Origin: SOIA01 sp964348015
Lineage (GTDB): Bacteria > Acidobacteriota > Aminicenantia > Aminicenantales > Aminicenantaceae
Assembly (NCBI GenBank): GCA_964348015.1
Contig: CAYGBC010000055.1
Span: forward strand, 1 to 64,000
DNA: 64,000 nt
Reading direction: 5' to 3'
Shown: piece after piece, positions 17,677-25,564 of the stretch
Position numbering within the stretch: position 1 is the first letter of the stretch
How the letters are laid out: each line of letters starts with the position of its first letter
Notes under the pieces: model-generated
Told to the model about the DNA's origin: nothing
Databases searched by the model: none
What the model saw: only the letters and a program-made list of their open reading frames with translations
Made by a program: the position numbers and the translations under genes

Positions 17677-18804
17677 CTACAGCCCGAACATGACTCCGAT
17701 TCTGACTGCTTTGTAATTCCCGAAGCTATAATCGGCATAGATGTCAAAGAAAAGAAGCTTAACGCTCAGTCCTGCGATGATGCGGCTTGTGTTATCTCCT
17801 TTTAAATCAAAAAGAATACTGATATTTTGCTCGTAAACGGTCCCTTCATCCAGAGTGAAATCGTATGCAAAACTCATTGTCGATCTCTCGATCAGAAACC
17901 CGACATACGGCGTGAGGCTGATCATTGGAATACCGAGCTTCTTGAAAGCCGTCAACCCATATGAAGTCGTATCGGCTTCAAAGATATCACCGATTTTTAT
18001 ATTCTGCGTGTAGAAACAGAGAGCAATATCCACAGGAAGCGGCGTGCTGAAAAAGACTCCGGGATTGTGCTGCACGCCCCATCCGAACCACTTGATCGTC
18101 CCGAGTTCATTATCGAGCTTAAGTCCGGGGATGGCGATTTCTGGGAGCCAACGGAAGACGGCCTTGGTCCCGAGAACCGTTCCCACAGACGCTTGAGGAG
18201 CTATGGAGGGAAGCACTTTAATATCCGCTAAAAGTTCTCCAATGCCTCCGATAGGAAGCGTGATCACATGCGGATCAAGAGTCACTGTCTCGGGAATCCC
18301 AGTGCTCGGAGGAGTATAGGTAACATCCCCTCCGGCGTATGTGACACTGATCGTATCATTCGGACCAGCAAAAATGGTCGCTCCCGCAATATTCACATCA
18401 AAATCTTGTGTGCTGATCGTATTCACCAACTCAGCCTCGTCAGCTGGAAGCAATACCAATCCGACTGTATTGGTGACAATATCGCTCGCCTGGGATTGGG
18501 TGAACCGGAAAGACCCGTCCACCGAGAAGCTCCTCATGGCTGGATCATCGGGAATGAATGTGCCCACGCCCACAAGTCCCACCTCCAGGCTGAGAGCGAA
18601 CTTTGTCGGTTTGGGTCCCGTATGATACCATCCGCTGTTCAAGTTTGTACCGAACGTATTCACGAAAGGCCTGACATATTCCGTCGCCGCCGTTGCAGAA
18701 AGCTGCGACAGTGTTTGCTCGAGTTCTTCGCCTTCCTCCTGTGCGAATCCGATCGAAGCCGCCAACAGGAACACCGCCAATGGGAAAATGCTCAATTTTT
18801 TCAT
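17677..18804 (-). CDS. Outer-membrane β-barrel-like protein (DUF6588-type)
   Basis: 375 residues with a Sec signal peptide (1-21, LAVFLLAASIGFAQ). The mature protein begins with a helical stretch, then YVRPFVNTFGTNLNSGWYH, a signature seen in proteins labelled DUF6588, and continues with strand-rich sequence with alternating hydrophobic residues up to a C-terminal VRIGVMFGL, typical of outer-membrane barrels. No function can be assigned. It has its own promoter (18845-18873), a strong ribosome-binding site (GGAGGAACGAGA) and a clear terminator, so it is an independent single-gene unit and probably well expressed. Confidence 0.8.
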   Translation of the reverse strand: MKKLSIFPLAVFLLAASIGFAQEEGEELEQTLSQLSATAATEYVRPFVNTFGTNLNSGWYHTGPKPTKFALSLEVGLVGVGTFIPDDPAMRSFSVDGSFRFTQSQASDIVTNTVGLVLLPADEAELVNTISTQDFDVNIAGATIFAGPNDTISVTYAGGDVTYTPPSTGIPETVTLDPHVITLPIGGIGELLADIKVLPSIAPQASVGTVLGTKAVFRWLPEIAIPGLKLDNELGTIKWFGWGVQHNPGVFFSTPLPVDIALCFYTQNIKIGDIFEADTTSYGLTAFKKLGIPMISLTPYVGFLIERSTMSFAYDFTLDEGTVYEQNISILFDLKGDNTSRIIAGLSVKLLFFDIYADYSFGNYKAVRIGVMFGL

Positions 18805-18844
18805 TCTCGTTCCTCCATTTTCACTTTTTTCTTGAATTTACGAA

Positions 18845-18873
18845 TTTATAAATAATAATGAATTCCTTGTCAA
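18845..18873 (-). promoter_or_regulatory. Sigma70-type promoter of the outer-membrane protein gene
   Basis: On the minus strand TTGACA (18868-18873), a 17-bp spacer and TATAAA (18845-18850). Both boxes are close to consensus and lie about 40 bases upstream of the start codon. Confidence 0.8.
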
Positions 18874-19083
18874 GACAGTCCAAAAGTTTCCGATGAACCG
18901 GAAGTTCTTATTTTGACACATCTCTTCATATAAAAATAAGCTTAATGAATACAGAATAGGGATTCAGAGGCCAAAAGTAAATAGCCTCACACGGTGATTT
19001 ATGGGGTGAATTTCCCTCACCTTTTCCAGTTAATGAATTTTGAAATCCGTGAATTCAGAAAAGCCTTTCGTTGCAATGACGTT

Positions 19084-19434
19084 TCAGGTGATCAATCTGA
19101 TTGTCAAGGGATAACGGTATTTTTCGCCTTCGTTCGCTTTGATGGACGCCATAATGACCAGGATGAGAAAACCTATGCCCAGAGCGATCAAAAGGATGAT
19201 ACCGATGACCACAATGATCAGGATAGCCGATATGGCGCAGTAAATCGTGAACGATATCTGAAAATTCAAAGACTCTTTCCCCTGGTCATCCACAAAAGGC
19301 GATTCATCTTTCTTGATCAGCCAGATGATGAGCGGTCCGATGACGTTCCCGAGCGGAAACACGAACACCCCTAATGCGGAGAGATGACAGAGCATTCCCC
19401 ACGTTCTTTCCTGTTTCTGATCCATTTTTGCCAT
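19084..19434 (-). CDS. DUF4870 (Tic20-like) membrane protein
   Basis: 116 residues with the DUF4870 pattern: ERTWGMLCHLSALGVFV, then GNVIGPLIIWLIKKD, the FVDDQGKESLNFQIS segment, and two further hydrophobic helices ending at LVIMASIKANEGEKYRYP. Three or four membrane segments are expected. The role of the family is unknown. The start at 19434 is supported by AAGGAGG seven bases upstream; a longer frame to 19503 has no such site. Single gene. Confidence 0.88.
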   Translation of the reverse strand: MAKMDQKQERTWGMLCHLSALGVFVFPLGNVIGPLIIWLIKKDESPFVDDQGKESLNFQISFTIYCAISAILIIVVIGIILLIALGIGFLILVIMASIKANEGEKYRYPLTIRLIT

Positions 19435-19641
19435 CTGTAAACCTCCTTTCGAAACAAAGATCGGGAACAAATTGGTTTTCCCTTGAGAGCGATTATAGAA
19501 CACTCACTACCTGGAGGCAAGACATTTCCTCGCGTTGATACAAGAGTTTAAGAAAACAATAGGGCTGAGTGAGGGCGAATGAATGGACACAAAAAAAATT
19601 CAGAAAAGGGAGTCAGAATGACTTTGAACAAAGCACGAAGT

Positions 19642-20018
19642 TGGCTCCTCGGGTAGGACTCGAACCTACAACCTAGTGGTTACAAGTGCCCCAGAATTTC
19701 TTCTGGGCTTGGACTATCTCATCACCCTTCCACAATATATAAGGAGAGGGTGTCGGGCGCTTCCCCCAGGATTTCTCTGGAGTACGAGCATAAGCTCTAG
19801 TCTCTGCACCTTCTCTGATCTTTTGAACAGGATCAGAGCTCGGCTCAGGGTTGCCATACTCCCGCTTCTTTTTGAGCAGGGTGAAGGTTTCCCTGAATTC
19901 ACCCGATTTTTCAACCACGATCTCTCGTGGAAGCTGCATCCCGGAATGAATTTCAATCATTTCAGCCATTCATTCCTCTTTTTACAGCCACCCGCTCTGC
20001 CGATTGAGCTACCGAGGA
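19642..20018 (-). tRNA. tRNA-Asn (anticodon GTT) interrupted by a group I intron
   Basis: Read on the minus strand, exon 1 (20018-19984, 35 nt) and exon 2 (19682-19642, 41 nt) join into a 76-nt cloverleaf. The acceptor stem TCCTCGG/CCGAGGA is perfect, the D-arm is GCTC/GAGC, the anticodon stem GGTGG/CCACT, the anticodon loop CTGTTAA with GTT, and the T-arm GTAGG-TTCGAGT-CCTAC. The discriminator is G and CCA is encoded. The sequence between the exons breaks the anticodon after its second base (after position 35). Without splicing this gene could not give a working tRNA. No other tRNA gene was seen in the window. Confidence 0.96.
19683..19983 (-). ncRNA. Group I self-splicing intron in tRNA-Asn
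   Basis: 301 nt. The 5' exon ends in U and the intron ends in G, as group I splicing needs. P1: exon GGCTGT pairs with the internal guide GCAGCT at 19932-19937, giving the U-G pair at the splice site. P2 is CCACGA-GAGA-TCGTGG. P3 is TCGGG with CCCGA. P4 is TCAGGG with CCCTGA, P6 includes CTCTGATC/GATCAGAG, P7 is GACTA with TAGTC inside the conserved GTGCAGAGACTA and GAGATAGTCC blocks. P8 is CACCCT/AGGGTG, P9 is CCCAGAA-GAAA-TTCTGGG just before the final G. Two extra hairpins between P7 and P3 look like P7.1/P7.2. No homing endonuclease is encoded. Confidence 0.95.
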
Positions 20019-20170
20019 GCAGGTCCTCATTAATTTAGCAAACTCATGGGAAAATAGCAACGAATTCTGAAATTTCTTTCCTTGCATATTGATCGATTAT
20101 GAAATAAATGGAGATGGACTCAATGAAAGGACCGTCGATTTGAATGGCTCAGAAAATTGAATGAAAGTGG

Positions 20171-20920
20171 CTAAAATCTGTAGCTGGCCTGCTTGATCTT
20201 TCTGCGGTAGTCATCCCCATCTATCTGCACGATCTTGCACATCTCGTAGAGCCTGGACCTGAGACGGATTCCTATCCGGCCCACCAGTGTTTCTTTGCCC
20301 TTTTTAAAATAATCTTCCCTGGTGTCCTCTTCCTCCTCGTCTTCGGCATCCGGATAGTTAGAGGTGAGGATAGTCAATTTCTTGCTGTTGTACCGGTAGT
20401 TGATGATGTAAAAAATCGTCTCTTCCACCCAGGCTGTGGTTCTTTTCGCTCCCAGCTCATCCAGGACGAGCACGTCTTTCTGAAACACCGGAGCAAGGAT
20501 ATCCAGCTCTGTCAGCGCTGAATCCGGAGTATAGGTTCTCTGGATATTCCTGATCAATTCCCTGAAATCACAAAAATAGCAGGGAACGGCCTTCTTCTGG
20601 ATGAGCTCATTAATGGTGGCCACAGCGAGATGAGTTTTTCCGACTCCGCAAGGCCCGAGAAACAGCAGGCCGACATCCTGCACAGGATAATTCTTGACGA
20701 ATTTCTTGACGATCTTTAAAGCATCTCGATGGGAATCATTATGAATCTCGAAGTTCTGGAACGTGCAGTCCCGGTACCGCCTCGGGATATTGGCCTGGTC
20801 AAAAAGTATCTGATTTTTCCTCTCATGAAAACACTTGCACCGTCTGGCCGCGGTTCCCGGTCCAGACTCCACCAGGACCCATCCTGTTCCCTGGCATTCT
20901 GCGCATACTGTTTCGGGCAT
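20171..20920 (-). CDS. DnaC/DnaI-like ATPase with N-terminal zinc-finger cysteines
   Basis: 249-residue AAA+ protein of the DnaC/IstB helicase-loader type. The N-terminus has a possible zinc site (CAECQGTGW ... RRCKCF), the Walker A is GPCGVGKTHLA, Walker B is DVLVLDELGA, and a sensor-1-like TSNYPD follows. Family members load the replicative helicase or support transposases; there is no transposase here, so a chromosomal loader is more likely. It carries an acidic insertion (DAEDEEEEDTRED) before the last helices. The start codon overlaps the stop of the sigma factor gene by one base, making it the last gene of the heat-shock operon. The link to heat shock is unusual. Confidence 0.85.
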   Translation of the reverse strand: MPETVCAECQGTGWVLVESGPGTAARRCKCFHERKNQILFDQANIPRRYRDCTFQNFEIHNDSHRDALKIVKKFVKNYPVQDVGLLFLGPCGVGKTHLAVATINELIQKKAVPCYFCDFRELIRNIQRTYTPDSALTELDILAPVFQKDVLVLDELGAKRTTAWVEETIFYIINYRYNSKKLTILTSNYPDAEDEEEEDTREDYFKKGKETLVGRIGIRLRSRLYEMCKIVQIDGDDYRRKIKQASYRF

Positions 20921-21768
20921 CAGTTCAGATATCCTCTGAGTTGCTGAAGATTGTGTGACCGAGCCAGCTTTCTCATGGCTTTCTGCTCGATCTGCCTGAC
21001 CCTTTCTCTTGAGAGTTTAAGCTTATCCCCTATCTCCTGAAGAGTCCGGGGCCTGTCATCATCCAGTCCGAATCTTAATTTTATCACATATATCTCTTTT
21101 TCATCCAGCCCCTTTAGCATGTCCCTGATCTGTTCCTGAATCGAGTTTTTAATGATCTGGTATTCCACGGATGGGGTAATATTGTCTTCTATCCTGTCGC
21201 CCATTTCCCGGTCTTCATCGTAATATGTATCGCTCAAGGAAATATCTTTCCCATCCAATAATTCCAGATCCTCGACCTCATCCACAGGAACACCCATCTT
21301 CTTGGCAATTTCTTCCCTTGTGGGATCTCTTCCCAGGTCTCCTTTGAGCTGTGACTCTTTTTTCTTCATATCGGATATTTTGTCGGAAAGCTTCTGGGGA
21401 AGATGGTAAGCCCTTGAGGAACGCGTCAAGGCATGGATGATAGCCTGCCTGATCCACCACACTGCGTAGGATATGAATTTCACATTCCGGTTCGGGTCAA
21501 ACCTCTTTGCCGCTTCGATGAGCCCCAGATTTCCCTCGTTGATCAGATCAAACATTCCCATGCCCATCCCTTTGTATTTTTTCACATAAGAGACGACGAA
21601 TCTGAGGTTGGCTTCGATTAACTTTTTCAAGGCGTTTTTATCGCCCTTCTGGATCTGTTCTCCGAGCTTTTTTTCTTCCCGCTGAGTGAGGATGGGATAC
21701 TTGGCTATCTGGTTCAGATAAGTCCTTAAATTCTTGAAATCCAGATAACTCCTGTCATCATCCTTCAT
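20920..21768 (-). CDS. RNA polymerase sigma70-family factor (RpoD-like, no region 1.1)
   Basis: 282 residues. Region 1.2 (NLRTYLNQIAKYPILTQREE), region 2 (LINEGNLGLIEAAKRFD then VKFISYAVWWIRQAI), region 3 and region 4 with its helix-turn-helix (TLQEIGDKLKLSRERVRQIE) are complete. Region 1.1 is absent, which is usual for group 2/3 sigma factors and for some primary ones. It is encoded 3 bases after hspR and overlaps the DnaC-like gene by one base, so it belongs to the dnaK operon and should rise when HspR releases. Whether it is the main or an alternative sigma factor cannot be told from one window. Confidence 0.92.
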   Translation of the reverse strand: MKDDDRSYLDFKNLRTYLNQIAKYPILTQREEKKLGEQIQKGDKNALKKLIEANLRFVVSYVKKYKGMGMGMFDLINEGNLGLIEAAKRFDPNRNVKFISYAVWWIRQAIIHALTRSSRAYHLPQKLSDKISDMKKKESQLKGDLGRDPTREEIAKKMGVPVDEVEDLELLDGKDISLSDTYYDEDREMGDRIEDNITPSVEYQIIKNSIQEQIRDMLKGLDEKEIYVIKLRFGLDDDRPRTLQEIGDKLKLSRERVRQIEQKAMRKLARSHNLQQLRGYLN

Positions 21769-21771
21769 TTT

Positions 21772-22185
21772 TTATTCTTCTCTCTCTTCTTCTTTCTTTT
21801 TTTCAACCCTCATGATTTTCGCGGGGCTGACACGCACCATGCTTTTTGTTCGGATCTCAAACTCCTCTTCTCTCCCTTCAAAAAACTCTTTTTTTATGTA
21901 TTCCAGGAACATGTTCACTTCTTCCTCGATCTGCTCGATCTTTCTCCTCATATTCAAGACCACTTCCACACCGGCCAGATTGACTCCGAGTTCCCGAGTG
22001 AGATTCAGGATCAGCTCAAGCTGCTTCAAATCCTCATCCGTATAGCACCGTGTATTCCCTTCGCTCCGGGATGGCTCCAGCAGCCCCTCCCTCTCGTACA
22101 GCCTAAGGGTTTGCGGATGGATGTTGAACATCTCTGCAACACTGCTTATATGATAATAATTCTTCGGATTCTTTTTCTTTTTCAT
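21772..22185 (-). CDS. hspR: HspR, MerR-family heat-shock repressor
   Basis: 137 residues. The MerR-type winged helix-turn-helix is HISSVAEMFNIHPQTLRLYE followed by REGLLEPSRSEGNTRCYTDED, the classic HspR pattern, then a helical dimerisation segment and a highly charged C-terminus. HspR represses dnaK operons by binding HAIR operators, often with DnaK as co-repressor. One base separates it from the dnaJ stop, and a HAIR-like site overlaps the dnaK promoter at 25341-25361, so an autoregulated circuit is strongly suggested. Confidence 0.93.
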   Translation of the reverse strand: MKKKKNPKNYYHISSVAEMFNIHPQTLRLYEREGLLEPSRSEGNTRCYTDEDLKQLELILNLTRELGVNLAGVEVVLNMRRKIEQIEEEVNMFLEYIKKEFFEGREEEFEIRTKSMVRVSPAKIMRVEKKKEEEREE

Positions 22186-22186
22186 T

Positions 22187-23293
22187 CTATTTACTCTCCA
22201 TTTCCTCCCTGGGATTCTTCGGAGAGGCTCTTTCCAGTTCTCTCATCAACTCTCTGATCTTTTCGTCATTGAAGGGAGGAGGGACGATCGAGACTTCAAC
22301 AAATTGATCCCCATGTGATCTTTTCTTGGGAAAAGGAGCTCCTTTATCCTTGAGTCTGAACTTTTGTCCTGATTTGGTCCCGGGTGGAATCTTGATCGTG
22401 GATTTTCCGTAGAGGGTCGGAACCTCTATCTTTGCACCCAGAGTAGCCTCTGGAACAGTTATCGGAACCTTCACATAGATATTCGCACCCTCTCGTTTGA
22501 ACAACGGATGGGGATTGACTTCGATGTTTATGAACAGATCTCCGGATGGTCCACCCCCCATCCCCGCATTCCCTTTTCCGGGGATTCGGACTTTCGATCC
22601 CGTGTTGACTCCACCTGGGATTCTGACACTGATCAGTTCGGTCTTCTGCATCAGTCCCTGTCCGTGACACGTGTAGCACTCCTGGCCAGGGGTTTGGCCT
22701 GTCCCCCCGCAGGAAGGACAGGTCGTCGAGAATCGCATCGCACCTCTCTGGATATTCTGCTGGCCGCTTCCTCCGCACGCCGCACAGGCCTGTTGGGGGC
22801 CTTTTTGAATAAAGCCCTTTCCCTGACAGGTCGAACAGGCCACCATCCGGGTCAATTGAATCCGGGTTTGAAGACCTTGGATCGCATCTTGAAATCCCAC
22901 TTTCATCGTGTAAAGGAGGTCATCGCCTCTCTGGACTCTCTGCTGGGGGCGCGTGGCAGTCGACCCAAAAAAACCGTCAAAAAAATCTCTGAATGAAGAG
23001 CTGCCGAATCCGGAGAAATCGAACCCTTCGAAGCCGGATGCGTAGTTTTGATATTGAGATCCTCCGGGTGGAGCATCTCCGACAAAACCGAACTGGTCGT
23101 ACTGACTTTTTTTCTTCGAGTCGCTGAGGACTGAATAGGCTTCCTGAATTTCCTTGAATTTGGCTTCGGCAGTTGTATCTCCCGGATTGAGGTCAGGGTG
23201 GTATTTCCGTGCGAGCTTCCGGTAGGCCTTTTTGATCTCTGTTGAAGAAGCCTTCCGGTCGACTCCGAGTATCTTGTAGTAGTCCTTATCCAT
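22187..23293 (-). CDS. dnaJ: Chaperone protein DnaJ
   Basis: 368 residues. J-domain at 1-70 with the HPD motif (RKYHPDLNPG), a Gly/Phe-rich linker (about 75-115), four zinc repeats of the CxxCxGxG kind (CSTCQGKG, CAACGGSG, CPSCGGTG, CYTCHGQG), then two β-domains for substrate binding. This is a full type I DnaJ that stimulates DnaK. It follows dnaK by 74 bases and runs into hspR. The order dnaK-dnaJ without grpE between them differs from the common actinobacterial order. Confidence 0.96.
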   Translation of the reverse strand: MDKDYYKILGVDRKASSTEIKKAYRKLARKYHPDLNPGDTTAEAKFKEIQEAYSVLSDSKKKSQYDQFGFVGDAPPGGSQYQNYASGFEGFDFSGFGSSSFRDFFDGFFGSTATRPQQRVQRGDDLLYTMKVGFQDAIQGLQTRIQLTRMVACSTCQGKGFIQKGPQQACAACGGSGQQNIQRGAMRFSTTCPSCGGTGQTPGQECYTCHGQGLMQKTELISVRIPGGVNTGSKVRIPGKGNAGMGGGPSGDLFINIEVNPHPLFKREGANIYVKVPITVPEATLGAKIEVPTLYGKSTIKIPPGTKSGQKFRLKDKGAPFPKKRSHGDQFVEVSIVPPPFNDEKIRELMRELERASPKNPREEMESK

Positions 23294-23367
23294 CCCTGAC
23301 CAATCCGTTCAAACGGCCGTACTGCGGCAGAATGAGAAACCTTATGAATAATCCAGGTGACTACAGT

Positions 23368-25302
23368 TTACTTCTTTTTCTCTTCGTCTACAACTTCAGC
23401 GTCTATCACTTCTTCTTCGGATGAATCCTGGGATGATTCCTGGCCCGAGGCCTGACCGCCAGCAGCACCTTGCTGAGAAGCATCTTGCTGCCCCTGCTGC
23501 TGTGAGGCCTGCTGGTACATGATCTCGGATAACTTATGGGATGCCTGAGAAAGAGCCTCCATGGCCTTCTTGATCTGCTCTGCGTCTTCGCTCTCGATCG
23601 CCTTCTTGGTGTTTTCGATCTCGGCCTGGATCTTATTGGCGTCATCCTCGGGTATCTTATCCTTGTTCTCTCTCATCAGCTTCTCTAGGTTATAAACCAT
23701 CTGGTCAGCCTGATTCTTGGCATCGATGACTTCTCTTCTCTTCTTATCCTCGTCCGCGTGTGTTTCCGCATCTTTCACCATATTGTCAATCTCTTTATCA
23801 TCCAGTCCGCTGTGGCCGGTAATTGTAATGGCCTGCTGTTTCCCGGTTCCCATGTCTTTCGCAGAGACATGGAGAATCCCGTTGGCATCGATGTCAAAAG
23901 ACACCTCGATCTTGGGAATGCCTCTCGGAGCCGGAGGTATACCGTCCAGATGAAACCGTCCCAACGTCCTGTTGTTGGCCGCCATTTCTCTTTCTCCCTG
24001 AAGAACATGAATCTCAACGCTCGGCTGGTTATCTGCGGCTGTCGAGAAAATCTCTGTCTTCTTTGTCGGGATCGTGGTGTTCCGGGGAATCATCTTTGTG
24101 AACACAGCTCCAAGAGTCTCGATGCCGAGCGTCAGCGGAGTCACATCCAGAAGAAGAACGTCTTTGACGTCTCCCGCGAGAACAGCTCCCTGGATCGCCG
24201 CTCCTGCAGCCACCACCTCATCCGGGTTAACTCCCTTATGGGGTTCTTTCCCGAAAAGTTCTTTCACCAACTGCTGGACCTTCGGGATCCGGGTCGAACC
24301 GCCGACCAGAATAACCTCATCGATATTCTCAGATTTCAAACCGGCATCTTTCAGAGCCTGTTTGCAGGGCTCGACTGTCCTCTGGATGAGCTCGTCCATA
24401 AGCTGTTCCAGCTTGGCCCTGGTGAGTTTCATCAGAAGGTGCTTGGGTCCGGATGCATCCGCCGTGACGAATGGAAGGTTGATCTCGGTCTCCATCGTGG
24501 TGGAAAGTTCCATTTTGGCCTTTTCCGCGGCTTCTTTGAGCCTCTGGAGCGCCATTTTGTCCTTGGAAAGGTCGATTCCAGCCTCTTTTTTGAATTCTGT
24601 CACAAGCCAGTCCTGCACACGCTGGTCGATGTCGTCTCCGCCCAAATGCGTATCTCCGTTCGTCGATTTGACTTCAATAACGCCCTCTCCGACCTCCAGG
24701 ATAGAAATATCGAATGTTCCTCCTCCGAAATCATACACTGCGATCGTTTCATCTTTCTTCTTGTCCATTCCATAAGCCAGAGCCGCGGCTGTCGGCTCGT
24801 TGATGATCCTCTCCACTTTTAAACCCGCGATCACTCCGGCATCCTTTGTCGCTTTCCTCTGACTGTCGTTGAAATAGGCCGGGACAGTGATGACAGCCTT
24901 CTCCACTTTTTCTCCCAGGTGGTCTTCCGCCGCCTTTTTCAGCTTTTGAAGAACTATTGCCGATAACTCTGGAGGCGCATATTTCTTGCCAAGGGCTTCT
25001 ATCCTCACATCCCCGTTCGATATTTGAGTGACCTTGAACGGGACCTGTTTGATCTCCTCTGGAACTTCCTTATAGCGGCGCCCCATGAATCTCTTTATCG
25101 AGTAAATCGTATTCTCGGGATTCGTGATTCTCTGTCTTTTCGCAACCTGTCCGACTAGCCGTTCTCCTTTTTCATTGAACGCAATCACAGAAGGTGTGGT
25201 CCGACCCCCCTCCTCGTTCGGGACAATGATCGGTTTGTCACCTTCAACAACAGCAACAACTGAATTCGTTGTGCCTAAGTCAATTCCTATTGTTTTAGAC
25301 AT
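23368..25302 (-). CDS. dnaK: Chaperone protein DnaK (Hsp70)
   Basis: 644 residues. ATPase domain signatures: GIDLGTTNSVVAVVEG, IINEPTAAALAYG, VYDFGGGTFDISILEVG and VILVGGSTRIPKVQ; the substrate-binding domain and a Gln/Gly-rich then acidic tail ending in EEEVIDAEVVDEEKKK follow. The start at 25302 is chosen over an ATG at 25326 because AGGAGG lies seven bases before it and the predicted transcription start falls at about 25325. First gene of the operon dnaK-dnaJ-hspR-sigma-dnaC-like. Controlled by a near-consensus promoter overlapped by a HAIR-like operator. Confidence 0.98.
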   Translation of the reverse strand: MSKTIGIDLGTTNSVVAVVEGDKPIIVPNEEGGRTTPSVIAFNEKGERLVGQVAKRQRITNPENTIYSIKRFMGRRYKEVPEEIKQVPFKVTQISNGDVRIEALGKKYAPPELSAIVLQKLKKAAEDHLGEKVEKAVITVPAYFNDSQRKATKDAGVIAGLKVERIINEPTAAALAYGMDKKKDETIAVYDFGGGTFDISILEVGEGVIEVKSTNGDTHLGGDDIDQRVQDWLVTEFKKEAGIDLSKDKMALQRLKEAAEKAKMELSTTMETEINLPFVTADASGPKHLLMKLTRAKLEQLMDELIQRTVEPCKQALKDAGLKSENIDEVILVGGSTRIPKVQQLVKELFGKEPHKGVNPDEVVAAGAAIQGAVLAGDVKDVLLLDVTPLTLGIETLGAVFTKMIPRNTTIPTKKTEIFSTAADNQPSVEIHVLQGEREMAANNRTLGRFHLDGIPPAPRGIPKIEVSFDIDANGILHVSAKDMGTGKQQAITITGHSGLDDKEIDNMVKDAETHADEDKKRREVIDAKNQADQMVYNLEKLMRENKDKIPEDDANKIQAEIENTKKAIESEDAEQIKKAMEALSQASHKLSEIMYQQASQQQGQQDASQQGAAGGQASGQESSQDSSEEEVIDAEVVDEEKKK

Positions 25303-25331
25303 ATTATTTCCTCCTATTTTAGTCACTATAT

Positions 25332-25360
25332 AATATATAACTTGAGTGAATAATTGTCAA
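25332..25360 (-). promoter_or_regulatory. Sigma70-type promoter of the dnaK operon
   Basis: On the minus strand: TTGACA (25355-25360), 17-bp spacer, TATATT (25332-25337). It points to a transcript start near 25325 and a leader of about 23 bases. The -35 box and spacer lie within the HAIR-like repeat. Confidence 0.85.
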
Positions 25361-25361
25361 G
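25341..25361. promoter_or_regulatory. HAIR-like operator for HspR
   Basis: Plus strand CTTGAGT-N7-TGTCAAG. The known HspR target is CTTGAGT-N7-ACTCAAG; the left half matches 7 of 7 and the right half 5 of 7, with the correct 7-base spacing. It covers the -35 box and spacer of the dnaK promoter, where a bound repressor would block RNA polymerase. Confidence 0.88.
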
Positions 25362-25564
25362 TTTTTTTATAATATTTTTTACTTTTTTTTCTTCACAGAA
25401 TAGGAGGGATACGACTAGCCGATCAGATTATGCGCGTTTTGATCCCTGGAATTATCTTTTATTCGAGATCGTTTGATAGTGTTGAGTTCTTTTCCAAGAC
25501 AGAGAAGTTTTATCTTCTCTTATTCAGATTTATGGCTCAGGAAGTCAGTCACCAGGAAAAATTC

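Noticed and set aside
19060..19086. Sequence resembling one end of the MITE (TTCG-TGCAATGACGTT)
   Set aside because: Only about a dozen bases agree and there is no partner end.
19673..19969. 98-codon open frame running through the tRNA intron
   Set aside because: It overlaps exon 2, has no homing-endonuclease motif, and its bases are all used by the intron helices.
23758..24822. 354-codon open frame antisense to dnaK
   Set aside because: Long antisense frames opposite dnaK are a common by-product of its codon use; no start signal or domain is seen.
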